A stretch of DNA of 64,000 bases. It comes from CAMTWZ01 sp041749075. GTDB taxonomy: Bacteria > Bacteroidota > Rhodothermia > Balneolales > HLUCCA01. Shown here piece by piece: positions 26,333 to 36,096 of this stretch. The notes under the pieces were generated by a model that saw only the letters and a program-made list of their open reading frames with translations, made no database searches and was not told where the DNA came from. Location: NCBI GenBank assembly GCA_041749075.1, contig JBGTBY010000018.1, positions 77,919-141,918 on the forward strand, read 5' to 3'. The first letter of the stretch is position 1, and every line of letters begins with the position of its first letter. The position numbers and the translations under genes are program-made.

Positions 26333-26971
26333 ATGGAAAAACCAACAACCGTAGACTTGACCGGGTACCCGCGTGAGCTTGGCAGCAAAGCTTCTGCGTC
26401 GGTGCGTTCTGAAGAACGTGTACCTGCCGTCTTGTACGGACCAACGGTGGCCGAGAACGTACACTTCTCGGTTCGCCTACTCGATATCGAACGCATCCTG
26501 AAAGTTAAAAGCTTTCAATTCTTCAACATCAAACTTGAAGATGGACGCGAATTTGTGACCTTGCTCAAAAAAGCATCGTTCCATCCTGTGACCGACAAGC
26601 CGATCCACATCGACTTTTTGGTGACGAACGACAAAACCCCAGTGACCGTTGTGATTCCGATCCGTTTGATCGGCACCGCACCTGGTGTGATTGAGGGTGG
26701 ACGCTTGTACCAATCGGTACGCACCATCAAAGTGAAAGCCTTGCCATCAGCCTTGCCTGCTGAATTGAACATCAACATTGAAAAATTGCGCATGGGTATG
26801 TCGTTGCGTGTGAAAAACCTTCAATTGAAAGGGTTGATTCCGCAAATCGCACCTGAGCGCACCATCGTGATGGTTCGTTCGCCAAAAGGTGGCGTGAAAG
26901 GCGGAGAGCCTGCTGAAGAGACGGAAGAAGCCGCAACCGAGGCTACGGAAGGCGAATCAGCTGAATCCTGA
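26333..26971 (+). CDS. rplY: Ribosomal protein bL25 (CTC/TL5 type)
   Basis: Binds 5S rRNA in the large subunit. 212 residues: the L25 barrel (ASASVRSEERVPAVLYGP, HIDFLV) plus the C-terminal TL5 domain, ending in an acidic Glu/Ala-rich tail. Starts at ATG 26333 after an A-rich leader (eight consecutive A at 26324-26331). It lies 19 bases after prs and 5 bases before pth. Confidence 0.95.
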   Translation: MEKPTTVDLTGYPRELGSKASASVRSEERVPAVLYGPTVAENVHFSVRLLDIERILKVKSFQFFNIKLEDGREFVTLLKKASFHPVTDKPIHIDFLVTNDKTPVTVVIPIRLIGTAPGVIEGGRLYQSVRTIKVKALPSALPAELNINIEKLRMGMSLRVKNLQLKGLIPQIAPERTIVMVRSPKGGVKGGEPAEETEEAATEATEGESAES

Positions 26972-26976
26972 TCCGC

Positions 26977-27534
26977 ATGACGTTGATTGTCGGATTGGGT
27001 AATCCCGGCCCGGAATATAATGGAACCCGACATAACATCGGGTTCCATGTTTTATTTGAGGTCGCCGAGAAACTGGGTATCCAGTTCCAACCTGGCAAAG
27101 GTCCGTTCATGGTCGCCACTGGAAGCCATAAAGGCCGAAAAGTGGCATTGGTGCTTCCAACCACCTATATGAACTTGAGCGGACAAGCGGTTTCGAAAGC
27201 CTTGAAAGTTTTCGATATTGCGTTGATGGATTGTCTGGTCGTCACAGATGATCTGAATTTACCCGTCGGGAAGGTGCGCATCCGCTCTTCCGGCAGCGAT
27301 GGGGGCCATAATGGTCTGTCCAGCATCATCACAACTGTGAACAGCGATCAATTCCCCAGACTCCGTTTCGGTATCGGCAGCGACTTTCCAAGAGGAAGAC
27401 AAGCGGATTATGTCCTTTCCGCATTCAATCCTGACGATCAGGATGCGGTTCAAGCGGGAGTGGATCGGTCGGTCGATGCGGTCCTATGCTTCATTCGCGA
27501 AGGTATTGTCACTACGATGAATACCTACAATTGA
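26977..27534 (+). CDS. pth: Peptidyl-tRNA hydrolase
   Basis: Releases tRNA from stalled peptidyl-tRNA. GLGNPGPEYNGTRHNIGF contains the catalytic histidine and Asn; TYMNLSGQAV and DDLNLPVGKVRIRSSGSDGGHNGL complete the signature. 185 residues is normal. It is third in the prs-rplY-pth run. Confidence 0.97.
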   Translation: MTLIVGLGNPGPEYNGTRHNIGFHVLFEVAEKLGIQFQPGKGPFMVATGSHKGRKVALVLPTTYMNLSGQAVSKALKVFDIALMDCLVVTDDLNLPVGKVRIRSSGSDGGHNGLSSIITTVNSDQFPRLRFGIGSDFPRGRQADYVLSAFNPDDQDAVQAGVDRSVDAVLCFIREGIVTTMNTYN

Positions 27535-27571
27535 ATTTCAATCAACAAAACCTAAACCAAACACCTGTCAC

Positions 27572-29770
27572 ATGTCTGAACTAATCTATCTAATCCCGGC
27601 AGCCGGCGTGATCGCGCTGCTCTTCACCTTCTACAGAGCTAGTTGGGTGAGCAAGCAAGAGGTCGGTACCGAGAAAATGGCGAAAATCGCCGGACATATT
27701 TCGGAAGGCGCCATGGCGTTTCTTCGTGCCGAATATCGCGTTTTATCGATTTTCGTTGTGGTCGTTGCCATCTTATTGGGTATTCAAGGGGCAAATACAG
27801 AGAATTCCTCACCTTTGATCGCGCTATCCTTCGTCGTTGGCGCTCTTTGCTCGGCGTTGGCTGGCTTTATCGGTATGAAAGTGGCCACCAAAGCGAACGT
27901 ACGTACGGCCAATGCCGCTCGCACGAGCCTCGGCGCCGCATTGAACGTCGCCTTCACCGGTGGTTCAGTAATGGGAATGGCCGTCGTAGGTCTGGGTGTG
28001 CTTGGATTGAGCATCTTGTTGATGGTATACAGCTCCATGTTCGGTGTTGAAACCATCACGGATGTGAACAAAGTGATCACCATCATCACCGGTTTCTCGT
28101 TTGGTGCATCCTCCATCGCATTGTTCGCACGCGTAGGCGGCGGTATCTATACCAAAGCGGCGGATGTGGGTGCTGACCTTGTAGGTAAAGTGGAAGCCGG
28201 CATTCCGGAAGACCACCCCCTCAACCCTGCCACCATCGCCGATAACGTTGGCGACAACGTAGGTGACGTAGCCGGTATGGGCGCTGATTTGTTCGAATCG
28301 TTCGTCGGTTCCATCATCGCAGCCATGGTATTGGGCGCCGTGTTCATGACGGTTCCTGAGTTCACAGCAGGAGCCTTTGATCCGCTCGCAGGGATCCTGC
28401 TTCCGTTGTTCTTGGCCGCATCCGGCATCCTGATTTCGATCGGTGGCACGTTCTTCGTGAAAGTGAAAGAAGGCGGCGACCCGCAACGCGCTTTGAACAT
28501 CGGCGAATTCGGTTCCGCAGCTGTGATGGTTGTCGCATTTTGGTTCATCATCAAAGCGATCCTTCCTGAGTCCTGGTACTTCGCAGATCCGCTATCTACG
28601 TCGTTTTCTGGCTATTACACCGCCAATGGTGTGTTTTTCGCTACAATCATCGGTCTTATTTCCGGTGTGGCGATTGGTGTTGTGACCGAGTATTACACCG
28701 GTTATGGCAAAAAGCCTGTTTTGGATATCGCTCGTCAGTCGTTGACCGGATCCGCAACCAACATCATCGCTGGTTTGCAAACCGGTATGATGTCGACGGG
28801 TATTCCAGTTCTGATCATCGCGTTCGCAATCATCGGAGCCTACCACTTCGCAGGCATGTATGGCATCGCCATCGCTGCTGTAGGGATGCTGGCCAACACG
28901 GGTATCCAGCTTGCGGTTGACGCTTACGGACCGATCTCGGACAACGCCGGTGGTATCGCCGAAATGTCCGAGCTTCCGAAAGAAGTACGTCAGCGCACCG
29001 ACCGCCTGGATGCTGTTGGTAACACCACCGCCGCCATCGGAAAAGGCTTCGCTATCGGTTCTGCCGCTCTTACCGCCTTGGCCCTCTTCGGCGCGTACAT
29101 GACGGCTGCCAATATCGCGACGATCGACGTATCCAAAGCAAACGTGATCGCCGGATTGTTCATCGGTGGAATGCTCACCTTCGTATTCTCCGCCTTGTCG
29201 ATGGGTGCCGTAGGACGCGCAGCCATGGCGATGATTCACGAAGTACGTCGCCAATTCAACGAGATTCCTCCTCTCAAAGCCGCTCTTGCCGTGATGCGTA
29301 AGAACGATGGCAAAGAGATGGATACGTGGTCACAGGCCGACCAAGACATCTTCCGTGCCGCTGACGGATCCGCTGAATATGGCAAGTGCGTGGAAATCTC
29401 CACAAAATCCGCCATCCGCGAAATGGTTCTTCCAGGATTGCTCGCTGTAACCGTTCCTGTCATCATTGGTTTCGCTCCGATGTTCGGTAAAGAAGCCCTT
29501 GGTGGCTTGCTTGCCGGTGTAACTGTTACCGGTGTATTGATGGCCATTTTCCAAGCCAACGCCGGCGGCGCTTGGGACAATGCCAAGAAAATGTTTGAAG
29601 CCGGTGTTGAAATTAACGGCCAGATGTACTACAAAGGCTCTGAGCCGCACAAAGCTGCGGTTGTGGGTGATACCGTAGGTGATCCGTTGAAAGACACCTC
29701 GGGTCCTTCCTTGAACATCCTGTTGAAACTGATCTCGGTTGTCGCTCTTGTGATCGCGACCGCGCTCTGA
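27572..29770 (+). CDS. hppA: Membrane-bound ion-pumping pyrophosphatase, K+-dependent type
   Basis: Hydrolyses pyrophosphate and pumps H+ or Na+ across the membrane. 732 residues, about 16 helices. The substrate site is seen in DVGADLVGKVEAGIPEDHP and DNVGDNVGDVAGMGADL, and the C-terminal acid motif in GDTVGDPLKDTSGPS. GNTTAAIGKGFAIGSAA has Ala where K+-independent enzymes carry Lys, so it should be the K+-dependent class. Whether H+ or Na+ is pumped cannot be told. It is followed by a strong terminator. Confidence 0.96.
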   Translation: MSELIYLIPAAGVIALLFTFYRASWVSKQEVGTEKMAKIAGHISEGAMAFLRAEYRVLSIFVVVVAILLGIQGANTENSSPLIALSFVVGALCSALAGFIGMKVATKANVRTANAARTSLGAALNVAFTGGSVMGMAVVGLGVLGLSILLMVYSSMFGVETITDVNKVITIITGFSFGASSIALFARVGGGIYTKAADVGADLVGKVEAGIPEDHPLNPATIADNVGDNVGDVAGMGADLFESFVGSIIAAMVLGAVFMTVPEFTAGAFDPLAGILLPLFLAASGILISIGGTFFVKVKEGGDPQRALNIGEFGSAAVMVVAFWFIIKAILPESWYFADPLSTSFSGYYTANGVFFATIIGLISGVAIGVVTEYYTGYGKKPVLDIARQSLTGSATNIIAGLQTGMMSTGIPVLIIAFAIIGAYHFAGMYGIAIAAVGMLANTGIQLAVDAYGPISDNAGGIAEMSELPKEVRQRTDRLDAVGNTTAAIGKGFAIGSAALTALALFGAYMTAANIATIDVSKANVIAGLFIGGMLTFVFSALSMGAVGRAAMAMIHEVRRQFNEIPPLKAALAVMRKNDGKEMDTWSQADQDIFRAADGSAEYGKCVEISTKSAIREMVLPGLLAVTVPVIIGFAPMFGKEALGGLLAGVTVTGVLMAIFQANAGGAWDNAKKMFEAGVEINGQMYYKGSEPHKAAVVGDTVGDPLKDTSGPSLNILLKLISVVALVIATAL

Positions 29771-29792
29771 TCCCGGATTTCTTCTGATTTCC

Positions 29793-29830
29793 AAAAGGCC
29801 TCGTCGGTTTACCGGCGAGGCCTTTCTATT
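29793..29830 (+). terminator. Rho-independent terminator of the hppA transcript
   Basis: AAAGGCCTCGTCGG pairs with CCGGCGAGGCCTTT (one G-U) around a short TTTA loop and is followed by a T-rich stretch. Confidence 0.88.
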
Positions 29831-29837
29831 TTACGCC

Positions 29838-30494
29838 ATGCAACTATTCAAACTATTTTTCGAGCACGACATGGTGCTCGAGCAGCTTCACGCTCCCGGT
29901 CAGCCCGTAAAACCTTCCAAAACCTCAACTTTGGCTGATTTCCTGAAGCCGACGCAAACCTATTCCCGCTTTTACCTGACATCCACCGACCTCACAGGTC
30001 CGTCATTCGGACTCAGCACACTTCCCCACTACCGGGAATTCTGCTATGCGTTGCAGATCGCGCTTCATGCCAAATACTTCCTCCGCAGTGATGGAGCCAC
30101 GAACCCGGATTTATGGGAATTGGTGAAGCAGGCCCCAAGCGACACATCAATTGTGGCTGTGATGAACGACTCGTTCGTATGTCCGTTGCCCGGATTATCA
30201 AATCGGCAGGGACTGCGTGAACAGATCGGCGATTTGCTCGAAGTGCTTCACAACGGCCATATCGCGTTGTACTTGGAGAAAGCGCACCACGGCGTCGATT
30301 TCCATCTGTTTTCGATGAAGAACATCTACGATTCGCTATTTCACAGCTTTAAGCCGTTCATCGCCCCCGATTTCCGGTTTTTTAGCATCAATGCGAAACG
30401 GGCCCGCAGCGAGAGGCTGTTCTACTTCGAAACGTGGTCGCTCGACCAACCGCCACATGGGTTTGAAGAAGTCTTCAAAGAGACGCAGAAATGA
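29838..30494 (+). CDS. Hypothetical cytosolic protein
   Basis: 218 residues, no signal peptide or membrane segment, aromatic-rich, with no motif I recognise. Codon use matches the neighbours and the ATG follows closely after the hppA terminator. The 3' end overlaps the convergent methyltransferase gene by 20 bases. Confidence 0.6.
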   Translation: MQLFKLFFEHDMVLEQLHAPGQPVKPSKTSTLADFLKPTQTYSRFYLTSTDLTGPSFGLSTLPHYREFCYALQIALHAKYFLRSDGATNPDLWELVKQAPSDTSIVAVMNDSFVCPLPGLSNRQGLREQIGDLLEVLHNGHIALYLEKAHHGVDFHLFSMKNIYDSLFHSFKPFIAPDFRFFSINAKRARSERLFYFETWSLDQPPHGFEEVFKETQK

Positions 30495-31206
30495 TCAATC
30501 GAGGCGACCCCGACGCGTCGTACCTCCCCCCATCGTAATCACCGAACATGGCTTGGATCGTGAAGCCCTTTGCGTGCAACTGCTCCCGGAACCAGTCCGC
30601 ATCCAGCAGTTTCACCTGCTCGCGAAATCGCATCGTGTCGGCGCCTTGTTTCGAGATTTCGATTTCTTTATGAACCATATCGCCGCGTATATGACGACGA
30701 ATCGAATAGTCCATGCCTGGCAAGGTTCCCGATTCTTCGGGGACCAATGTGGCGCGCACCCAATCGGCGTTCAGATAATCCATCACTAAAAAGCCACCGG
30801 GCTTGAGCATGGTTCGGATCGAACCCAGCACGATGATATTGTCTTCATCGCGCTCGAAATAACCGAACGACGTGAACAGATTCACGATGCCATTGAATCG
30901 ATAGGGAAGCGGAAAGCGCATGTCGGCGGTGAAAAAGCGGGCGGGATATCCTTCGGCCAACAGCCGGTCTTTCGCGATATCGGTGGCACGTGGCGATAGG
31001 TCCAAACCGGTCATCTGATAACCCAAACGCGCCAAATTTAGCGTATGCCGGCCTCTACCACAGGCCAGGTCCAAAACCTCGGGAAACTGGTCCGAGGGGT
31101 ACAATCGTGCGATCAACATACTGAGTTGGCGTGCTTCCTCGTCGTCGCGATGCGCATATAAGGTTTCGTAAAGCGGACTATCAAACCAATCTTGAACCGG
31201 ATTCAT
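30475..31206 (-). CDS. Class I SAM-dependent methyltransferase
   Basis: 243 residues from ATG 31206 (TTG two codons upstream is less likely). Motif I VLDLACGRGRHTLNLA, the acidic loop GLDLSPRATD and motif IV region FNGIVNLFTSFGYF place it with the class I Rossmann methyltransferases. The substrate is unknown; it is probably a small-molecule or lipid methyltransferase. The 3' end overlaps the convergent hypothetical gene by 20 bases. Confidence 0.85.
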   Translation of the reverse strand: MNPVQDWFDSPLYETLYAHRDDEEARQLSMLIARLYPSDQFPEVLDLACGRGRHTLNLARLGYQMTGLDLSPRATDIAKDRLLAEGYPARFFTADMRFPLPYRFNGIVNLFTSFGYFERDEDNIIVLGSIRTMLKPGGFLVMDYLNADWVRATLVPEESGTLPGMDYSIRRHIRGDMVHKEIEISKQGADTMRFREQVKLLDADWFREQLHAKGFTIQAMFGDYDGGRYDASGSPRLIISASL

Positions 31207-31262
31207 CTCCAAAGGTACGTCGCTAACCGTTCGTTCATTTCATGAACCGTGTAATAAATGAT

Positions 31263-31291
31263 TTGACATGCCGCTTAATGGGCGTATTTTG
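31263..31291 (+). promoter_or_regulatory. Probable promoter of the TonB-dependent receptor gene
   Basis: TTGAC (31263-31267) and TATTTTG (31285-31291) lie 19 bases apart from TTG to TA, close to the TTG-N19-TAnnTTTG consensus (one T short). The leader to the chosen ATG would be about 50 bases. Confidence 0.55.
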
Positions 31292-31348
31292 CTTCATTGG
31301 AAGCGGTTTTCCAGTGCTATACATCACAATAACCTAACGGTCTCCCTT

Positions 31349-34072
31349 ATGAATTTGAAGTCGTTTCAACTCTTCTTGGTTTTGATACTATGCGTCGGCG
31401 TCACCCAGGTTTTCGCCCAGGGATCCCTGCACGGTAACGTAACCGATGCCTCCACCAGCGAGATGCTGTCTGGAACCAACATCCTGCTTTCCAGCTCGGA
31501 TGGGTCGATCTCCAGGGGTGCCAACTCCGGCCTGGATGGTCATTTCACGTTCTCCAACCTGCCTGCTGGCACATACTCCGCCCGCATCAGCTATGTGGGA
31601 TACAATGACCGGACCATCACCGGAATAACGATCCAAAACGGTCAAACCACGACACTGGATATTCAATTGACGCCAGGTGTGAGTCTGAACCCTGTAGTCA
31701 TCTCCGCATCCAAAGCGCAGGAGAAAGTGACGGAAGCTCCGGCATCCATTCAAGTGGTCACATCCCGCGATATCCGCAACGTGTCTACCGCCACCTCCAC
31801 GGATTATGTGAAAGGTCTGACTGCGGTTGACGTCGCACAACAAGGTGTGGCTTCGCAGACGGTTGTTACCCGCGGCTTCAACAACATCTTCTCGGGTTCG
31901 TTGCTGGTTCTTACCGATAACCGAATCACATCCATTCCCTCATTGCGTGCCAATGCCTTGCACTTCATCCCTCAGACCAACGACGACATCGAGTCGATCG
32001 AATTGGTCTTAGGACCCGGTGCCGCGCTTTATGGTCCGAACACCAATTCCGGTGTGATGCATATGCTCACCAAATCACCTTTGACCTCTGCCGGAACCAC
32101 TGTGAGTGTGTTCGGCGGCAACCAAGGATTCATGAAAGGTCAATTCCGGACCGCTCATGCATTCAGCGACCGTTTGGGAATCAAGATTTCAGGTCAATAC
32201 CTGCAAGCTCGAGAGTTCGAATTGGATGAGTCCAATTCCTATCGCCAAGCGGAACTCGATGCCCGTTCCGCCTACCTGGCAATCCCGGGAAACAGCCCAT
32301 TGGACGAAAAAGGACGTCGTATCGGTGTTCGTGATTATGACATCAAGAAAATCGGATTCGACGGACGTTTGGACTACCGCATGAGCGATGACCTGACCTT
32401 GATTCTGAATTCGGGCTTCAACCAGTCGAACAACATCGACTTGACGGGTCTCGGTGCTGGTCAAGCCGTGGATTGGACTTACTCCTACTATCAAGGCCGT
32501 GTATTGTGGCGCAATTTCTTCATCCAAGCGTTCCTGAATGCGTCGAACTCCGGCGACACCTACATCATTCCTACGGGGAATGCCATCGTGGACAAATCCA
32601 CACTGTTAGTGGGTCAGATTCAACATTCTGCGGATTGGAACAAGTTCAATTTCGTTTATGGCTTGGATTACATCCAGACAAATCCGGAAACCGATGGAAC
32701 GGTAAACGGCCAGTATGAGGAAGTAGACAACTATCGGGAATTCGGCGGATATCTTCAGGCGAAATACCGTCTTACCGACAACTTGGATCTTCTTGCATCC
32801 TTCCGTGTCGACCAACACTCCGAATTGAACAATCCGGTGTTCTCGCCACGTGCGGCCATCGTATATCGTCCAATTCAGAACCACAACTTCCGCTTGACCT
32901 ACAACCGCTCGTTCAGCACACCAAGTTCGAACAATTTGTTCTTGGATCTGGAAGCGGCACGTATTCCGATTGGATCGTTCTACACACTCGGTGTCCGCGC
33001 AATGGGTGTTCCCAAGAATGGATTCACATTCGCACGTGATGCGAATGGCAAACCGGTCTGGGTATCCAACTTCGCACCAGCTGCTGGTCAGCTGAACTTT
33101 GGCACGAACGATCCAGTGGCTTGGGGCATCATCCGCAACCTGATCGCTGGAGCCACAGGCAGCCCCGCACTCGGTGCCAACGCACCCGTGCCAAGTACCA
33201 TCGGTATGACCGTCGACTTCAACATGCGCCGTCTGAACACCGGCACTGGTTCGTTTGATCCTGTATCGGATGTGAACAACATCGCGGGAATTGAACCAAC
33301 GATTTACAACACCTTCGAAGTCGGCTACAAAGGCATCATCAATAACAAATTGCTGTTGAGTGCGGATGTGTACTTCACCAAGGCAGAAAACTTCGTGGGC
33401 CCTCTGGTCGTGGAAACCCCGAACGTCTTTATTAACCGTGTCGAGTTCATCAACTATCTGACGGCCTACTTCACCGCAGCTGGCGTACCGAACCCAGGTC
33501 CGACAGCAACCGCCGTAGGCACGGGTCTTTCCGGTCTACCACTCGGTGTTGTGACTCCACAAGAGGCATTCAACCGCGATGCCGTGATGTTGACCTACCG
33601 GAACTTCGGTGAAATCGATTACTTCGGTGTCGATCTCGGATTCGAATACCTGGTGAACACCCAATTCCGCCTCATGGGTAACTACTCCTTCGTGAGCGAA
33701 GACAAATGGCTCGGGTTGGATGGCAACCCGGATCTGAACCTGATCCTGAACGCACCGACCCAGAAATTCATGCTTGGCGTAGGCTACGACAACCGTGAAT
33801 TGGGCTTGGATGCGGGACTCAAATTCCGCTATGTGTCTGGCTTCCCGATCGAGTCTGGAATCTACACCACCTTGAATTCGAACACAGGGAACTACGACAA
33901 CATCGACTCCTATTTCAATGTGGACTTGAACGTGGGTTACGACATCCGTCAAATTAATGGTCTGCGCTTGTCCGCATCGGTCAACAACCTGACGAACAAC
34001 GCAAAACCACAATTCGCCGGAACGCCTGACATCGGCCTCTTCGCGATCGGCGGGTTGACGTACTCGTTCTGA
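31349..34072 (+). CDS. TonB-dependent outer-membrane receptor with carboxypeptidase-like N-domain
   Basis: ATG at 31349 begins a signal peptide ending VFAQ; upstream codons are leader. Residues about 25-110 form a CarboxypepD_reg-like domain (GSLHGNVTDASTSEML, AGTYSARISYVGY). The plug follows (SASKAQEKVTEAPASIQV, IESIELVLGPGAALYGPNTNSGV), then a 22-strand-type barrel ending in aromatic GLTYSF. 907 residues. It imports a large or scarce substrate using TonB energy. No SusD-like partner is adjacent, so it is not a typical glycan (Sus) pair; vitamin, siderophore or peptide uptake are all possible. Confidence 0.93.
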   Translation: MNLKSFQLFLVLILCVGVTQVFAQGSLHGNVTDASTSEMLSGTNILLSSSDGSISRGANSGLDGHFTFSNLPAGTYSARISYVGYNDRTITGITIQNGQTTTLDIQLTPGVSLNPVVISASKAQEKVTEAPASIQVVTSRDIRNVSTATSTDYVKGLTAVDVAQQGVASQTVVTRGFNNIFSGSLLVLTDNRITSIPSLRANALHFIPQTNDDIESIELVLGPGAALYGPNTNSGVMHMLTKSPLTSAGTTVSVFGGNQGFMKGQFRTAHAFSDRLGIKISGQYLQAREFELDESNSYRQAELDARSAYLAIPGNSPLDEKGRRIGVRDYDIKKIGFDGRLDYRMSDDLTLILNSGFNQSNNIDLTGLGAGQAVDWTYSYYQGRVLWRNFFIQAFLNASNSGDTYIIPTGNAIVDKSTLLVGQIQHSADWNKFNFVYGLDYIQTNPETDGTVNGQYEEVDNYREFGGYLQAKYRLTDNLDLLASFRVDQHSELNNPVFSPRAAIVYRPIQNHNFRLTYNRSFSTPSSNNLFLDLEAARIPIGSFYTLGVRAMGVPKNGFTFARDANGKPVWVSNFAPAAGQLNFGTNDPVAWGIIRNLIAGATGSPALGANAPVPSTIGMTVDFNMRRLNTGTGSFDPVSDVNNIAGIEPTIYNTFEVGYKGIINNKLLLSADVYFTKAENFVGPLVVETPNVFINRVEFINYLTAYFTAAGVPNPGPTATAVGTGLSGLPLGVVTPQEAFNRDAVMLTYRNFGEIDYFGVDLGFEYLVNTQFRLMGNYSFVSEDKWLGLDGNPDLNLILNAPTQKFMLGVGYDNRELGLDAGLKFRYVSGFPIESGIYTTLNSNTGNYDNIDSYFNVDLNVGYDIRQINGLRLSASVNNLTNNAKPQFAGTPDIGLFAIGGLTYSF

Positions 34073-34077
34073 TCTAT

Positions 34078-34105
34078 GGGCGCATCAATGATGCGCCCCT
34101 TTTTT
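34078..34105 (+). terminator. Rho-independent terminator of the receptor gene (GGGCGCATCA palindrome, copy 1)
   Basis: The 21-base palindrome GGGCGCATCA-A-TGATGCGCCC is followed by CT and a T run, right after the receptor stop. Confidence 0.85.
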
Positions 34106-34112
34106 CTCTTTC

Positions 34113-34168
34113 GGGCGCATGGGTCGGGCGCATCAATGATGCGCCCATGCCAATGCGCCCCTTTTTTT
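34113..34168 (+). terminator. Nested second terminator containing copy 2 of the same palindrome
   Basis: GGGCGCAT (34113-34120) pairs with ATGCGCCC (34153-34160), enclosing a second identical copy of the 21-base palindrome (34126-34146) and ending in seven T. It looks like a duplication of the first terminator. Confidence 0.75.
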
Positions 34169-34184
34169 ATGCGTATTTTCGGGC

Positions 34185-34964
34185 ATGACGTTTATTGACA
34201 AACTTTCGGCGACGGTCCGAGCCCAACGCTCGGTCTTGTGTGTGGGCTTAGATCCATCCCCCGCGCGTCTCACAACCTCCGTTGAAAACCATTGCCGACG
34301 CGTCATCGATGCCACCCTTCCCTATGCCGTGGCTTACAAACCGAATCTTGCGTTCTTTGAAGCCCTCGGGCCCGACGGCTGGTCCATCCTCGAACGCGTG
34401 ATTGGCCACATCCCGTCCGATCGCATCATCATCGCCGATGCCAAACGCGGCGATATCGGCACCACCGCCGAGCACTACGCCCGAGCCTTTTTCGACGAAC
34501 TCAACGTTGATGCCATTACCCTGAACCCGCTGATGGGCTTCGAAACCTTGCTTCCGTTCTTGAACGATCCCACCAAGGCGGCGTTCGTACTCACCCTCAC
34601 CTCCAATCCCGGCGCCGCGGACTTTTTCCTACAGCCCTTCGCCGGTGAATCGACCCTGGCCGAACACATCGCCGCACGGTTGGGCGCCATGGACACGCCC
34701 GGTCATATCGGTATGGTGATCGGCGCCACACATCCGGCGATGATTGCGAGCGTGGTGGCCAGGCACCCGCACGGAACGTTGCTCATCCCTGGCGTGGGTA
34801 CGCAAGGCGGATCGATCTCGGAGTTACGCGTCGCACTCGCCGCACACCAAGGCATTCCGCTCGTGAACGTGACACGCGATATCTTATATGCCACGGACCC
34901 GGCAGGCCGGGCGTCGTACTATCATCAGGAATTGGCAGCGATATCGGAGCGTCACTATGGCTGA
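34185..34964 (+). CDS. pyrF: Orotidine 5'-phosphate decarboxylase, type 2
   Basis: Last step of UMP synthesis. The catalytic ADAKRGDIGTTA is intact; VGLDPSP at the N-terminus and IPGVGTQGG near the C-terminus bind the phosphate. At 259 residues it belongs to the longer (type 2) subfamily. The ATG follows the nested terminator with only a short leader. Overlaps rnhA by eight bases. Confidence 0.95.
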   Translation: MTFIDKLSATVRAQRSVLCVGLDPSPARLTTSVENHCRRVIDATLPYAVAYKPNLAFFEALGPDGWSILERVIGHIPSDRIIIADAKRGDIGTTAEHYARAFFDELNVDAITLNPLMGFETLLPFLNDPTKAAFVLTLTSNPGAADFFLQPFAGESTLAEHIAARLGAMDTPGHIGMVIGATHPAMIASVVARHPHGTLLIPGVGTQGGSISELRVALAAHQGIPLVNVTRDILYATDPAGRASYYHQELAAISERHYG

Positions 34965-35424
34965 GCGTCGGGCGGATGTGGTGATGTATACGGACGGCGC
35001 GTGTAGCGGGAATCCGGGTCCAGGCGGCTGGGGCGTAATCCTGATCTGGAACAGCGTCGAAAAAGAACTCAAAGGCGGCGAGCCCGATACCACCAACAAC
35101 CGGATGGAAATGCGCGCCGTGATCGAAGGACTCAACGCCCTCAAAAAACCCTGCAATGTGACCATTTGCAGCGATAGCGCCCTCATCATCGACGCTTTCA
35201 CCAAAGGATGGATCGATAACTGGATCAAGCGTGGCTGGCGCAAAGCCGATAAAGATCCGGTCGAGAACAAAGATTTATGGATGGAGATGATGAATGCGAT
35301 GTTGTCTCATCGCGTCACATGGAAAAAAGTGAAAGGCCATTCCACCGATGAGCTCAATAACCGTGTGGATAAATTGGCGGTGAGTGCCGTGTACGGTAGA
35401 CCAAAGCCCGCGGGCAACGAATAA
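34957..35424 (+). CDS. rnhA: Ribonuclease HI
   Basis: Degrades RNA in RNA-DNA hybrids. The active-site set is complete: Asp in YTDGACSGNPG, Glu in NNRMEM, Asp in CSDSA, His in KGHST and Asp in NNRVDKLA. 155 residues from the ATG at 34957, which overlaps the end of pyrF; longer in-frame starts only read pyrF sequence. Confidence 0.95.
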   Translation: MAERRADVVMYTDGACSGNPGPGGWGVILIWNSVEKELKGGEPDTTNNRMEMRAVIEGLNALKKPCNVTICSDSALIIDAFTKGWIDNWIKRGWRKADKDPVENKDLWMEMMNAMLSHRVTWKKVKGHSTDELNNRVDKLAVSAVYGRPKPAGNE

Positions 35425-35440
35425 CTCAGAACAGATCATT

Positions 35441-36094
35441 ATGAAACACCTCATCCTCGTTTCCCTAGTTCTCATATCGGCATCGACAATAAGTGCACAA
35501 ACACTTCATTTTCAAGGCGGAGCCAGTTCGGCGAATATGCGTGCGAAAGACCAAGAATCGTTTTTCGCTCTTTACGGATTCACTTATGGCGCACTTGCCA
35601 CCTTTCCCGTGACCGATTATCTGGCATTTCAAACCGGAGTGCAGAAAACCACCAAAGGAGCTCGCATTCGATACGCCACGATCAGAGGCGGTTGGGCGGA
35701 ACCTGTCAAGATTCGCGGCTATTCTCGATTGCATCAAGTTGAGATGCCGTTTCGAATCCTCTTGGGTGATTTGAACGACGGCACACGTCCGCATGCCATC
35801 ATCGGTACATATGCCGGTATCGGCATCCAAGGATCTACCTCCATTTCCGAAGTAGGGATCTTTGAAACGACAAAAAACACGCAAGATCTGCGGATCGGAT
35901 CGGACGAAGACGACCATATGCAGAAATTCGATTACGGTTGGACTCTCGGTTCCGGTTGGAATTTTCCACGTTTTCACATCCAACTAACCTATTCGAGAGG
36001 GATGGTGGAGCATTATCCACCCAGCAGTCTCGTAAAATCCACCCACCGGGTATGGGCAATCGGCATCGGCTATCGCTTGTGGGAAAGAAAGTAG
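35441..36094 (+). CDS. Small outer-membrane beta-barrel protein (PorT-like/OMP_b-brl)
   Basis: ATG at 35441 gives a signal peptide ending ISAQ, then about 198 residues with alternating strands (LHFQGGASSANM, ATFPVTDYLAFQTGVQ, HQVEMPFRILLG, WTLGSGWNF) and a terminal strand AIGIGYRLWER. Typical of eight-stranded outer-membrane barrels in Bacteroidota. Function unknown. It follows rnhA by 16 bases. Confidence 0.7.
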   Translation: MKHLILVSLVLISASTISAQTLHFQGGASSANMRAKDQESFFALYGFTYGALATFPVTDYLAFQTGVQKTTKGARIRYATIRGGWAEPVKIRGYSRLHQVEMPFRILLGDLNDGTRPHAIIGTYAGIGIQGSTSISEVGIFETTKNTQDLRIGSDEDDHMQKFDYGWTLGSGWNFPRFHIQLTYSRGMVEHYPPSSLVKSTHRVWAIGIGYRLWERK

Positions 36095-36096
36095 GC

